A stretch of 64,000 nt of DNA from a candidate division KSB1 bacterium (GCA_034506395.1 JAPDPQ010000025.1:1-64000), one strand, 5' to 3'; shown: positions 42,786 through 52,571, counted from the stretch's first letter. Made by a program: numbers and translations. Notes: a model not told the origin generated them from the sequence alone.

Positions 42786-45239
42786 TTATAAAATCCTGAC
42801 GACCAACATGGTCATATCGTCATGCTGGGGTGCATCCCCAACAAACTGGATCACGTTTTCTTTTATGAAATCGATCAATCGTTGAGCGCTGGAAAATGAA
42901 TTTTCCTGAATCAGGCGCTGAAGTCGTTCCTCTCCGAACTCCTCTTTTTTATCATTCATCGCCTCTGAAAAGCCATCGGTATAAAACACGAAAATATCCT
43001 GGCTCTGAATGGGGACGCTGTATTGCTCGATCACGCGTTCGAACACACTCCCCTTAGCCAGCCCCAAGGCCAGGCCTCGGGGACATAGCAATTCCAATTT
43101 ATTATTGGATGCCTTTTGGATGATCAATGGATTATGCCCTGCTCGAGCAAAAGAGAAGGTCATGGCCCTCATATCAAAGATGCCATAGATCATGCTGATA
43201 AAAGTGCCTCGTTCAACGTTTTCATAAAACAACTCATTCAGATTGATCATCACCTGCCGGGGAGAAAGGACTGACCGGGCCTGAGATTTCAGGAATCCTT
43301 TAGTGAGCGTCATGTGAAAGGCGGCCGAAATCCCCTTACCTGAAACATCGCCAATCACAACCCCAAGTCGCTGGTCATCCATCTCAATAAAATCATAATA
43401 ATCGCCACCGACCTCTGAGGCTGGGATACAGATACTGGCCAGATCAATGCCATCGAGCTTTGGCTTCTGCCGAGGCAGAAAGCTGAATTGAACGCGTCTG
43501 GCAATCTCAAACTCACGTTGCAACCGTTCGCGCTCCTGCCGGCGGAGCACATAGGAAGGAATGTATTTTTGGACCATTTCGAATGAAATTTTTCGATGAT
43601 AACCAATGATTCCAACTGCGATCAGCGCTCCAAAAATAAGCCAAAGCATGATCCCATTCCAAAAATAATAGCTATTGGATTGAAAGATCAGAGGGTATAA
43701 TTCGCGCATTAGATAATAGCAAAAGGCGCCAATCCAGGCGGTCATGAAGTCCCACTTCATAAACGCGATGATAAAGATCGCAGCAATAATGAAATTGATA
43801 ACAATATTGATTAAATAGGGCGAGATTTTCAAGTCCGAATAGGCACCATAGGAGAAGACAGATAAGGCACCAGCGAGCAAAATGATAGTGGCATTCCGAT
43901 TGAATTTTTGTCTTAGGGTGGACACAAAGAACAAACGAAAAACCATTTCATAAAATCCAGTGAGCCGCAATCCCTCGGCGATGACGTAGAACATAGGAAC
44001 CCAACCGAACTTTGCGACCAAGCGATTCCCTGGAAAATCCATATAGCCGATTCGGAAGACATCGATCGCCTTTGTTAGAAGGGCCAATGCCCCACCAGCG
44101 ATCAATGCTATCGCTATCCCTCTAAAAATTGACAGAGAAAACTGCGGGAATAAAATTGTCCTCTTTCGAAAGGCATCGAAAGTCAATAATTTTTCATCCC
44201 AAATCGCACGCGCGCTGGATTCGCTGATACTGCTCACCAATAAGAAGCCGATAAAGATGAATGGCGTGGTAACGAACAGAGAAAGCAGCAAAGCCAATAG
44301 AAGCCGGCTTTGATTGAGTGGCAGTTCTGTGATCAGTTGAAACATCCAAGCTAAAGCGATGACGATGCTTAGCACCATGTTGTTTTTTAATTCAATTTCA
44401 TCTCGGCGCAGCATTTTGATCAACAAAATAATGAACAAAATGACCACCCCAATTGCAACAATTACCTCGGGAATCCCATGCAATTCCGATCGGGGTGAGC
44501 CAATTGCCAACTGTTTCGGCGGGCTAAAAGACGCACGATATTGGTTAATCCGATTCCCACGAACCGTGATCTTGACCTTTTCCGTTTCACCGTAGATCGG
44601 CTGATCGTTTTCCCAAGTGAATTGAAATTCCGAACGGGAAATTTGGCTTTCTTCTCTTGGGGAAACAAGGCGATAGCTTGCAAATCCATCGCCATGAACT
44701 TTTTGCATGAGCGTTGTCGCAATATTCAGTGCATGGTCATAATCGGTTGTATCGAGCTTTATATTTTCACCCAGATTCACCATCAGTTGAAGCAATCTCC
44801 CATTGAGGCTGAGTTGCAACGAAATGGTGTCAGTCAACGCTTTCTTAGCTTCTTCTTGCGCTTGTTCATCGTTATCATAAGACAGGCGAAACATGTTTTT
44901 CTTGGCATGTTTATCCGCCAAATCAACTTTCCAGTAATATGCAGGAATAACGTTTTCTTTAAGAATGGCATTCGTTTTTTTGAAACCGAATTGCTTCTGC
45001 AGATATCGGATTTGGTCAGAACTATGGCGCAGATTGAGATGATGAACAAATCGATCTGTATCATAACCAAGTTCATCGAGAATCCAATTAACCCGCTTTG
45101 AGATCTGTTCCTCAGTCAACGAAAATTTTATCGAGGCATCTGGAAAAATTTGAGGGTATAGCACAATATAAGCAATCAGTAAAAGCATGGCAATGCCGAA
45201 CAAGAAAGCATCACCGCGTTGCAATTTTGCTTGATCCAT
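42786..45239 (-). CDS. Large membrane-anchored SpoIIE-type phosphatase with periplasmic and CPBP-like regions
   Basis: From the ATG at 45239 (the upstream frame overlaps the NHL lipoprotein gene) the product is 817 residues. A first membrane segment (about 10-28) is followed by an extracytoplasmic domain (about 35-260) related to DUF-type sensor regions. Then come about 9-10 membrane segments, including a CPBP-like EMVFR segment that lacks the second catalytic His, so proteolysis is unlikely. The C-terminal PP2C domain (about 600-817) has EVGGDYYD, IGDVSGKG, RAGHNPLI, FYTDGFSEAMN and HDDMTML. It starts 11 bp after the NHL lipoprotein gene, suggesting that the lipoprotein feeds it a signal. 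Confidence 0.9.
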   Translation of the reverse strand: MDQAKLQRGDAFLFGIAMLLLIAYIVLYPQIFPDASIKFSLTEEQISKRVNWILDELGYDTDRFVHHLNLRHSSDQIRYLQKQFGFKKTNAILKENVIPAYYWKVDLADKHAKKNMFRLSYDNDEQAQEEAKKALTDTISLQLSLNGRLLQLMVNLGENIKLDTTDYDHALNIATTLMQKVHGDGFASYRLVSPREESQISRSEFQFTWENDQPIYGETEKVKITVRGNRINQYRASFSPPKQLAIGSPRSELHGIPEVIVAIGVVILFIILLIKMLRRDEIELKNNMVLSIVIALAWMFQLITELPLNQSRLLLALLLSLFVTTPFIFIGFLLVSSISESSARAIWDEKLLTFDAFRKRTILFPQFSLSIFRGIAIALIAGGALALLTKAIDVFRIGYMDFPGNRLVAKFGWVPMFYVIAEGLRLTGFYEMVFRLFFVSTLRQKFNRNATIILLAGALSVFSYGAYSDLKISPYLINIVINFIIAAIFIIAFMKWDFMTAWIGAFCYYLMRELYPLIFQSNSYYFWNGIMLWLIFGALIAVGIIGYHRKISFEMVQKYIPSYVLRRQERERLQREFEIARRVQFSFLPRQKPKLDGIDLASICIPASEVGGDYYDFIEMDDQRLGVVIGDVSGKGISAAFHMTLTKGFLKSQARSVLSPRQVMINLNELFYENVERGTFISMIYGIFDMRAMTFSFARAGHNPLIIQKASNNKLELLCPRGLALGLAKGSVFERVIEQYSVPIQSQDIFVFYTDGFSEAMNDKKEEFGEERLQRLIQENSFSSAQRLIDFIKENVIQFVGDAPQHDDMTMLVVRIL

Positions 45240-45250
45240 ATTCGCTAATC

Positions 45251-46492
45251 CTAAAATTCGATGAACAATCCTCTGGGATAATAGTAGCCTTTCACTTCTC
45301 CGATCAGTTGACCTTGGGGGGAAATTTTTAGCAAACGACCATTCCCGGCCTCTGCTATTACGCAGCAATGGTCATAAGGATTCACTTTGAGATTAGTAGG
45401 CCAGTTAAGACCTTCAAGCTCAAGCAATTGATCGCCGCTATTGTTGAAGCAAAGCAATCGCGACTTATTGGCAAAAAAGCTGAAGTCGATCACCCAGCAA
45501 CAATTTAGCACTGAATCCACCGCCAGATAGCGCAAAAAGCTCCCAGTCCGCTCAATAGATAATCGGATTCGACCTTTTAAATCGATTCTGACAATGCGAC
45601 TGCTATCGGCGATCCAACAGTCGCCGGACGATTGGTTCACGGACACGCTGGATGGATTGATAAAATTGGAAATTTGGCCCAATGAAATCAGGTTGGCCGA
45701 AATTTTGTGGAGTGTTTTGGTTTTGGCATCGACCACCCAGCATGAGCCCTCGCTACTGACAAAATCAAGACTCACGGGCTTTTTGAAATCGCTTTTTTCC
45801 CCGATCTTCTGACCTTGACGATTGAGTGCGTACACGCGCCCCAAATTCTGATCAGCAATCCAGATGCGATTGTTCCGCTGATCGTAAGCCAGATCGATGG
45901 GATCCCCATTCCCCAGGTCCAAAACTACCTCAGAAACAATCGGATTAACACGATAAATCCTATTTTGCAGCACATCGCTGTACCAGATCGTCCTTTGCTC
46001 TCCATCGTAGGCGATGGCCCAGGGATGACCATCCACACCGATCTGCCGAATTTCGTGGCTTCCATCGTGTGAAACTTTGATTAAACGACGATTATAAACG
46101 TCTGTTACCCAAATGTTAGTTGGACCAGGAACGATGCCGATGGTATCACTGCTAGGTGTCTCAAAATCGCCTGCCAAAACGGTGAGAAAATAGCGATATT
46201 CATGCCCGTAGTTCACCCCGCGATCGATGAATCGGTTAGAATCAGAGGGCACGAGAGAGAAAGCTCGAAATGCCGAATCCCTTGCGCTGCTGCGATACAC
46301 CCGATATCCTTGAATCCCTGTCAAATCCAACCGATCCCATTGTAGCACAATCACGTTCAGGTCTGAATAGATTTGCAATCGCTGAGGCCGACCACCAGTT
46401 TTGGGGTTCTGCGGATCGATGGGATTGAGCCGTTCTCGTTCTGCGCAACCGAGCAAAAACGCGAGGAGCATAGCTATTAAAACTGATTTCAT
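45251..46492 (-). CDS. NHL-repeat propeller lipoprotein
   Basis: The ATG at 46492 gives a lipoprotein signal peptide with cysteine at residue 16 (FLLGC). After a short linker there is an FN3-like domain (about 35-125; VIVLQWDRLDLTGIQGYRVYRSS). A six-bladed NHL/SMP-30-like propeller (about 130-413) follows, with repeated blades of the form IWVTDVYNRRLIKVS and IWIADQNLGRVYALN. It should face the periplasm or the cell surface and bind a ligand or protein. It is directly upstream of the 817-residue phosphatase, in one transcription unit. Confidence 0.88.
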   Translation of the reverse strand: MKSVLIAMLLAFLLGCAERERLNPIDPQNPKTGGRPQRLQIYSDLNVIVLQWDRLDLTGIQGYRVYRSSARDSAFRAFSLVPSDSNRFIDRGVNYGHEYRYFLTVLAGDFETPSSDTIGIVPGPTNIWVTDVYNRRLIKVSHDGSHEIRQIGVDGHPWAIAYDGEQRTIWYSDVLQNRIYRVNPIVSEVVLDLGNGDPIDLAYDQRNNRIWIADQNLGRVYALNRQGQKIGEKSDFKKPVSLDFVSSEGSCWVVDAKTKTLHKISANLISLGQISNFINPSSVSVNQSSGDCWIADSSRIVRIDLKGRIRLSIERTGSFLRYLAVDSVLNCCWVIDFSFFANKSRLLCFNNSGDQLLELEGLNWPTNLKVNPYDHCCVIAEAGNGRLLKISPQGQLIGEVKGYYYPRGLFIEF

Positions 46493-46720
46493 GGTTATTT
46501 TTTTCAATGAGAACGAATCCCCTTTTAGATAATTTAAAGCAACCATAGCAAAAGGATCTGTCACTCTGCGAATATAAGAAATTATTTGGTTCTACCTCAT
46601 GGCTTAAAAGGTGTTAGTCTCTTAGCCATGATAAACAGAATTCAAATATTTGTTCGATGCAGAACACTTTTTCCGCTGTCCGATTAACATACAAAAAAAT
46701 TTTTACAATGTCAACATAAG

Positions 46721-46761
46721 AAAAAAGCGGAACAACCTGACTCATTTGTTCCGCTTTTTTT
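46721..46761 (-). terminator. Bidirectional intrinsic terminator
   Basis: A 15-bp arm AAAAAAGCGGAACAA (46721-46735) pairs with TTGTTCCGCTTTTTT (46746-46760). T tracts flank both sides. It follows the porin gene on the minus strand and separates that unit from the NHL/phosphatase unit. Confidence 0.9.
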
Positions 46762-46790
46762 AGCAATTTGATCGAACCTGGACATCGCTT

Positions 46791-48026
46791 TCATTTGCCA
46801 AAATAGAAAATACCAGATAGCAAGAAATTTAATTGGCTATTGGTTATCTCTGACTCGGTATAAGCATAACCATCAAAATACTGGTACTTCAAGCTGAGGG
46901 CACTATATTCGAGGGCTGCAGCCAATGTGAAGTTTTTCGCCACCAATCCAATCCCCATGGTGAGCGCAGCGCCCATTACCTGATCACCGTTTGAATCTTT
47001 ATAGGGTTTTGGTTCGCTTTTGAGTCCGATGCGTAACGGAACGAAACTATTGCCAGCAGTCACCAGATATTCAGCGCCCAGACGAAACTGATTGACATTC
47101 TCCCATTCGGCTTTTTCAAATTTATCGGTGTTTTGGTCTTGCAAATCTGGCGAGGTCCAGTTCAACCGCATCTTAAAATTCGAAAACCCTCGCATCTCGT
47201 AGTCAGCGGCAACGCGTAGCTTTGGTGTTGGCTCATACATCAGGCCAATGCCGAACATGCCGGGCATTTTCATCTCCAATTCATACCCGAAGAAATCGAT
47301 CTCACCACTAACATTAAGCGCCTCGTCGCGCTCTGCTTTCAACGTATATGGCGTCTTGAACACGCCACCGATCCTGAACTTACCAAGATCGGCCAAAGCT
47401 CCCAATGAGAGATTGCCGCCACTATACTGCTCTTTGGGAGCCTCAATCTCCTGATTCGTATCCCATGATGTCCATTTAGTAATTGATTTTCCCAGATAAA
47501 TATTGTAGGCCAGGCCCAAGGAAAACTGGGGTGAAACCTGCACCCCTACCGAAGGTGATACCGCATCAACTCCGCCCTTCTGCTTAGTGTCGTACCAGTA
47601 CTGGTTGCCATACATATCTGAAAGAAACGCCTCTTGCTTATCGAACAAATCGATCATCCGCTGAAAAGCAATACAACCGACAATGTTATTAGCGCCAATC
47701 GAAATCGGAAATGCTGCACTCACGAAGTTAACGTAGCCATGGCTAAGGCCGAGGTCTTCGACCGCCTCGTCATCAATGCTCTGATACACCGAAGAGTAGA
47801 CATAAGTCGCCGAGACTTCTGGCTTCTCAAGGAAAATCAGACCCGCAGGGTTCCACGATGCTGCTGTGGCATCATCTGCCCCGCCAATGAACGCACCTCC
47901 CATCGCACGAGCGCGGGCACCGGCTCCAATGAAGTTGAAATCGATATTTCCTTGCGCCAGCGAGATCTCCATGCTGATTAGAATAGATAGCACAATCAGC
48001 AGGACAATCGTTTGAAATTTTTTCAT
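46791..48026 (-). CDS. PorV/FadL-like outer-membrane protein
   Basis: The ATG at 48026 has AAGGAGG eight nt upstream. The 411-residue product has a signal peptide (about 1-23) and the hallmark N-terminus of PorV/FadL-type barrels: GAGARARAMGGAFIGGADDATAASWNPAGL. About 14 beta strands follow, and the C-terminus ends in FYFGK. PorV is part of type IX secretion, whereas FadL transports fatty acids. Sequence alone does not separate them here. It is 141 bp downstream of the third CsgG-like gene and ends in a strong terminator. Confidence 0.85.
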   Translation of the reverse strand: MKKFQTIVLLIVLSILISMEISLAQGNIDFNFIGAGARARAMGGAFIGGADDATAASWNPAGLIFLEKPEVSATYVYSSVYQSIDDEAVEDLGLSHGYVNFVSAAFPISIGANNIVGCIAFQRMIDLFDKQEAFLSDMYGNQYWYDTKQKGGVDAVSPSVGVQVSPQFSLGLAYNIYLGKSITKWTSWDTNQEIEAPKEQYSGGNLSLGALADLGKFRIGGVFKTPYTLKAERDEALNVSGEIDFFGYELEMKMPGMFGIGLMYEPTPKLRVAADYEMRGFSNFKMRLNWTSPDLQDQNTDKFEKAEWENVNQFRLGAEYLVTAGNSFVPLRIGLKSEPKPYKDSNGDQVMGAALTMGIGLVAKNFTLAAALEYSALSLKYQYFDGYAYTESEITNSQLNFLLSGIFYFGK

Positions 48027-48167
48027 AGGACCTCCTTCAATAAATGTAAATGACCAGATCGCATTTGTCTGAAAAATGACATCTGATATTCCGAATCTGG
48101 AAAGGAAGCATGTGGCCGAACATATTGCTTTTGACATCCAGATGAACAGACATTTTTCAGGGGTGAT

Positions 48168-49310
48168 TTATTTGGTGACGAATTTATTACCAACTTCAAA
48201 AAATCCAGCCTTGGATGGAATAACCTGGCCCACTGAAAATTCGGGCATTACCTGGATGAGCTTAATCTGGCCCAGTTCTTGCGTCTCTTTACCCAGGACC
48301 TTTTTCGTTATGGGATGAACGATCTCTTTCCCCTCACGATATACGATGCATTTCATGCCTTTCTTTAAGCCTTTATTAGCCCCGGCATCCAGCGTCAGTT
48401 TGTCGCCACTCACCTCGATGACATAGCCATCGACGAGGGGCAAATCCTGAGAGATCTTTTGCGCCAGGCGATTGATCATCTCTTTCAGGTCCTGAATCGA
48501 GGTTCGGTTGCTCATTTCATCTTGGGCCGTAATGATCTGGGCGGTCTCTGTATCGATCAACCGAGCATCGATCGCGATGTTCGAACCAGCTCGCGTGATA
48601 CTGCCCAACACAATAGCGTCCACACCGATCCCTTTGCCGATCTCCGCCGCAGTCGTTGCGTCGAGAATGCCAGACATCCCCAATTTCTGTTCTTCTAAGA
48701 TCTTCTCCAATTGAGTACGCTCAAACAATTTGAATCGGTTCAGGTTGTAAAACGTCGTCATCATTTGTTCCACAACATTAATTTCCCCGATCTCTCCACC
48801 CAGTCCTTTGGTTTGAAACGGCAACACGGCAATCCCCATGCGTTCGCCGACCAATTTTTCTGGTTCTGGTGCAGTTACGACGGTTGGTGCAGGGGGGGCA
48901 ATTTTCTGATCGCTTTTGGGAGGCTGGATCACAACTGGTGCTTCGACCTTGGTGGGAGTTGAAACACCGAGCTTCAGCAGATACTCTTGCGCTCGGGCAG
49001 AATATTCCTGTTGCAGCGACAACAGAAGTTCGGCCTTAGCAAGATCATGTTGGCCCAAATGGAAATAGCAAATACCGATCTCCCGATGCGGGAAATATTC
49101 GATAAAATGCATCCCATAAGTCTTGATGGTTTTAACATCGCGGTTCTGAGTTTTCAGTGCTTCTTTGAAATTTTCGATGGCTTGTGCCCAGTTTCCCAGC
49201 GCCATCTGCTTGAGACCATCTTCATAATAGTTGTACCATTTTCCCCCAGCGAACAAGGTCGATTGCAAGACATACACAATTAGTATTGATAAAACGAATC
49301 TGTGTTTCAT
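48168..49310 (-). CDS. CsgG-like protein with N-terminal TPR and FlgT-C-like domain
   Basis: Starting at ATG 49310 (signal peptide MKHRFVLSILIVYVLQSTLFA), the product is 380 residues. TPR helices (about 25-110; KQMALGNWAQAIENFKEAL) lead through a Pro-rich linker to a CsgG-like domain (about 150-295) with MGIAVLPF, LFERTQLEKILEEQKLGMSG and GKGIGVDAIVLGSI. A C-terminal FlgT-C-like domain (about 297-380; GYVIEVSGDKLTLDAGANKGLKKGMKCIVYREG) closes it. FlgT-type domains bind flagellar outer-membrane structures, so this is an envelope assembly or export protein. It shares the VxER/LxER signature with the proteins at 11220 and 23036. A start at 49343 is possible but would lack a signal peptide. Confidence 0.87.
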   Translation of the reverse strand: MKHRFVLSILIVYVLQSTLFAGGKWYNYYEDGLKQMALGNWAQAIENFKEALKTQNRDVKTIKTYGMHFIEYFPHREIGICYFHLGQHDLAKAELLLSLQQEYSARAQEYLLKLGVSTPTKVEAPVVIQPPKSDQKIAPPAPTVVTAPEPEKLVGERMGIAVLPFQTKGLGGEIGEINVVEQMMTTFYNLNRFKLFERTQLEKILEEQKLGMSGILDATTAAEIGKGIGVDAIVLGSITRAGSNIAIDARLIDTETAQIITAQDEMSNRTSIQDLKEMINRLAQKISQDLPLVDGYVIEVSGDKLTLDAGANKGLKKGMKCIVYREGKEIVHPITKKVLGKETQELGQIKLIQVMPEFSVGQVIPSKAGFFEVGNKFVTK

Positions 49311-49416
49311 GGCGTAGGTCCCATTTTTGATTTTCGTCATCAATGATTTTTTCGGAAGCGCTGAAAGATATTAACAAAAATAAAAAAAGTCAAGTACAAT
49401 TTCGACGTAGCTAAAA

Positions 49417-49941
49417 TTATTCATGGTCGAATTTTATCAAGGAGGTGACATGATAATTTTTTAGCTGGTTGACCCCATTCAAGAAGCTCAGTTCGATTAA
49501 AAAAGCGATGCCAACGACCTGACCACCAAGCCTTTCCACTAAGCGACACGCGGCGGCCACGGTGCCACCCGTAGCCAAAAGGTCGTCGACCACCAGGACC
49601 CGCTGCCCTTTCGCGATGGCATCTTTGTGGATCTCGATGGCATCGGTACCATATTCCAAAGAGTATTGTTCGCGCACCGTCTCGGCAGGCAATTTGCCCG
49701 GTTTCCGAACGATGACCACCCCTTTTCCCCATTTATAGGCCAACGCTGAGGCAAAGATGAACCCGCGAGCCTCAATTCCCAGCACCAAATCGATTGTTTC
49801 TGGGGCATGCAGTTCGGCCATTGCTTCGATCGCCTGGTGAAATGCCGCACCATCTTTGATTAACGTGGTAATGTCTTTGAATCCAATTCCCGGCCGGGGA
49901 AAATCGGGCACAGTCCGAATCATCGCTTTGAGTTGTTCCAT
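49417..49941 (-). CDS. apt: Adenine phosphoribosyltransferase
   Basis: The ATG at 49941 with GAGGAG upstream gives the standard 174-residue protein starting MEQLKAMIRTVPDFPRPGIGFKDITTL. The PRPP-binding motif VLVVDDLLATGGT and the adenine-site LGIEARGFIFASALAYKWGKG are present. It salvages adenine to AMP. The frames at 49421-49732 and 49539-49853 are shadows. Confidence 0.96.
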   Translation of the reverse strand: MEQLKAMIRTVPDFPRPGIGFKDITTLIKDGAAFHQAIEAMAELHAPETIDLVLGIEARGFIFASALAYKWGKGVVIVRKPGKLPAETVREQYSLEYGTDAIEIHKDAIAKGQRVLVVDDLLATGGTVAAACRLVERLGGQVVGIAFLIELSFLNGVNQLKNYHVTSLIKFDHE

Positions 49942-50066
49942 GTGCGTTTCTCCTCTATTTCTTAGGGCTTCGTTCATAATGAAGTGAGTGCCAATTTTCG
50001 GTATTGATGGAGCGAGATGAGATAAAAATATAGGCTCGCAGTGCCGGGTTTGCAGAAATAATTTGG

Positions 50067-50342
50067 CTAAAAGGCAATCCGAAAATCATGATATTTATTT
50101 TCGAATTTGCGCCACGTTACTCTCACATCCACAACGCGCGAAGCACGATTCCCCACTCGCAGCACATCGATCAATTCCTCAATCATCCCGCGATCACCTT
50201 CAACTATAACCTCCACTTCCCCAGTGTAAAGGTTTTTCACGTAACCAGTCAGGCCTAATTTTTTCGCCTCCCGCTCAACAAACCAACGAAACCCCACCCC
50301 CTGAACCAAACCTGTTACGATGATATGAGCACCAACGTCCAT
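50067..50342 (-). CDS. acyP: Acylphosphatase
   Basis: A 91-residue protein of standard length with VTGLVQGVGFRWFVEREA (catalytic Arg in GFRWF) and GYVKNLYTGEVEVIVEG (catalytic Asn in KNL). It hydrolyses acyl phosphates. SD GAGGGGAG precedes the ATG. It is separated by 125 bp from apt and 72 bp from the next gene upstream, all on the minus strand. Confidence 0.95.
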   Translation of the reverse strand: MDVGAHIIVTGLVQGVGFRWFVEREAKKLGLTGYVKNLYTGEVEVIVEGDRGMIEELIDVLRVGNRASRVVDVRVTWRKFENKYHDFRIAF

Positions 50343-50414
50343 AGCACTCCCCTCTGCTTAGCGTTGCCAAACGATTCAAATCAAAATTCATGGAGCAATG
50401 AAAGAGAAGATCGG

Positions 50415-50882
50415 CTATTCGATTAATTTGAACGCTGTTTTTACAGCCTGCTCAGCGCTTTCCACTTGGATGATCTGCGAAAAATGCGGCCAGGTATGCA
50501 ACCCTACGATTGGCTTGCCAAAGCTCAACGCAAAGGCAATTTCGGAAAGAGTACCATATTTTCCGCCAATGGCGATCAACACATCCGCTGAGCGAACGAT
50601 GATGAGATTCCGCGCTTCCCCCATGCCAGTGATGATGGGAATATCCACATATTGGTTCGCATCGGATTTTTGTGCGCCCGGCAGCACTCCAATGGTTACA
50701 CCACCAGCCGACTTGCAGCCGAAGCATGCTGCTTCCATGATGCCGCCAAGCCCGCCGCAAATTAAAATCCCATGCCGTTGGCCAATATAGTAGCCCACTT
50801 CCTCGGCAGCCTGCAAAAGCTCGGGAGGGCAATCTTTACCCTGGCCAATTACTCCGATGATTTTTGTGGTTTTTGTGATCAT
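50415..50882 (-). CDS. TIGR00725/LOG-like Rossmann protein
   Basis: 155 residues with a Rossmann start (KIIGVIGQG), a GGLGGIMEAACFGCKSAGG turn and GGKYGTLSEIAFALSFGKPIVGL. This corresponds to the nucleotide-binding PGGxGTxxE motif of LOG/DprA-type folds but is shorter than true cytokinin-activating LOG proteins. TIGR00725-type proteins are widespread; their activity is not established, though nucleotide monophosphate phosphoribohydrolase activity is plausible. It lies near nucleotide salvage (apt). Confidence 0.87.
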   Translation of the reverse strand: MITKTTKIIGVIGQGKDCPPELLQAAEEVGYYIGQRHGILICGGLGGIMEAACFGCKSAGGVTIGVLPGAQKSDANQYVDIPIITGMGEARNLIIVRSADVLIAIGGKYGTLSEIAFALSFGKPIVGLHTWPHFSQIIQVESAEQAVKTAFKLIE

Positions 50883-51084
50883 GGAAAAAGCGTGCTTCCC
50901 ATATGAACAAAAATATTCTTAACCTTTGCTGTGCTCTCAGTCAGCTCAATTCAAAATCACCACGTTCATGGCATTTTTTCTTTGACCGAGATGATCGCTG
51001 GCTAAGAAAAAGAATGGCTCATTTTCAAAAGCTTTCGCGATCAATCATAGCGGCCGAATTGTTTCACATTTTTTTATCAGATGA

Positions 51085-52380
51085 TCATGGTTTTAACCGG
51101 TAAATTGTCCGCGGAAACGGAATCGCCTCACGAATGTGTTTTAGGCCGCAGATCCAGGCCACCGTGCGCTCGATCCCCATCCCAAATCCCGCATGAGGGA
51201 CAGAGCCGTATTTTCGGATATCCAAATACCAATCAAATGCCTCCATCGGTAAGTTATGATGTTGGATCTTTTGCGTCAAAATGGTGAGATCATCTTCCCG
51301 TTGACCACCTCCGATGATTTCACCATAGCCTTCTGGGGCGAGCACGTCAACGCATAGCGCTTTGGTGGGATCATTAGGGTCGTTTTTCATATAAAATGCT
51401 TTGACCGCTGCTGGGTAACGATGCACCATGATTGGTCGATCAAATTTCTCAGATATTACCGTCTCATCCGTCCCGCCAAAATCATTGCCGTACTGAAACT
51501 CCAGGCCTGTTTGTTTGATAATCTCAACTGCCTCGTCATAGCTGATCCGTGGAAAGGGTCGTTTAACCGTCTCCAACTTCGAAATATCCCGCTCCAATAC
51601 TTTGAGCTCCGAGGCACATTTCTGAATCACCGTCTGCACCACATATTCGACAAACTCCTCGGCAATGTCCATATCCCCATCGAGATCGCAATAGGCCATC
51701 TCTGGTTCAATCATCCAAAATTCTGTCAGATGACGCCGAGTTTTCGACTTCTCTGCGCGAAAGGTAGGACCGAAACAATAAACTTTCCCGAATGCCATGG
51801 CCGCAGCTTCCATATAGAGCTGGCCACTTTGCGTCAAATAAGCCTTCGAGCCAAAATAATCGGTTTCAAACAAGGTCGTGGTACCTTCACAAGCCGCAGG
51901 GGTAAAAATTGGGGCATCGACCAGCGTGAATCCCTTGCCATCAAAAAAATCCCGACAAGCTCGGATCACTGCATGGCGCACGCGCAAAATCGCATGCTGC
52001 TTGGAAGAGCGCAGCCACAAATGCCGCAAATCCATCAGAAACTCTATCCCATGCTCCTTCGGGGTGATTGGATATTCTTCGGCAGATTGCACAAGCTCCA
52101 CATTCTTCACCTGAATCTCGTAACCTATGGGCGAACGCTTATCAGCCACAACCTTCCCAGTCACTAAAATCGATGACTCCTGAGGTAAGTTATCGCATAG
52201 ATCAAATACCGACTCCGGCACATCGGCTTTGGAAACGACCGCCTGGATCGTGCCAGTCCCGTCCCTGACCAATAAAAAATGCAATTTCCCACTCGATCTT
52301 CGATTATATAGCCAGCCGCTGATCGTTACATCCTGTCCTTCAAATTTGGATATGTCTTCCACGTACGTATCGTTTTTCAT
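51085..52380 (-). CDS. asnS: Asparagine--tRNA ligase
   Basis: The 431-residue class II synthetase has an N-terminal OB-fold anticodon-binding domain ([24 protein letters not shown]) and class II motifs 2 ([19 protein letters not shown]) and 3 ([16 protein letters not shown]). Sequence features, including the [16 protein letters not shown] loop, favour AsnRS over AspRS. The SD AAGGAG lies six nt before the ATG. The 202 bp downstream hold no gene. Confidence 0.96.
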   Translation of the reverse strand: MKNDTYVEDISKFEGQDVTISGWLYNRRSSGKLHFLLVRDGTGTIQAVVSKADVPESVFDLCDNLPQESSILVTGKVVADKRSPIGYEIQVKNVELVQSAEEYPITPKEHGIEFLMDLRHLWLRSSKQHAILRVRHAVIRACRDFFDGKGFTLVDAPIFTPAACEGTTTLFETDYFGSKAYLTQSGQLYMEAAAMAFGKVYCFGPTFRAEKSKTRRHLTEFWMIEPEMAYCDLDGDMDIAEEFVEYVVQTVIQKCASELKVLERDISKLETVKRPFPRISYDEAVEIIKQTGLEFQYGNDFGGTDETVISEKFDRPIMVHRYPAAVKAFYMKNDPNDPTKALCVDVLAPEGYGEIIGGGQREDDLTILTQKIQHHNLPMEAFDWYLDIRKYGSVPHAGFGMGIERTVAWICGLKHIREAIPFPRTIYRLKP

Positions 52381-52571
52381 GAATACTGCTCCTTCGGTGG
52401 TTAATTCGTCTGCAGTTGCTCGGATTCGATAGCCTTCTCAAAAAAAACGTGTTCGATTTTAATTTATCAGCTAAAGCTCTGATGATTCCTCAACAGGGCT
52501 CATCGTTCTCCCACAGTATTTTCCCTGAAATCAATTTCATGAAAGATGCAAGATGATTTTAAAGCCTCTCG

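Noticed and set aside
42786..45239. Active CPBP membrane protease
   Set aside because: The segment has an EMVFR-like motif but lacks the second catalytic motif, and the C-terminal phosphatase explains the protein.
49421..49853. Alternative frames across apt
   Set aside because: Both are shadows of apt in other frames with basic, low-complexity translations.
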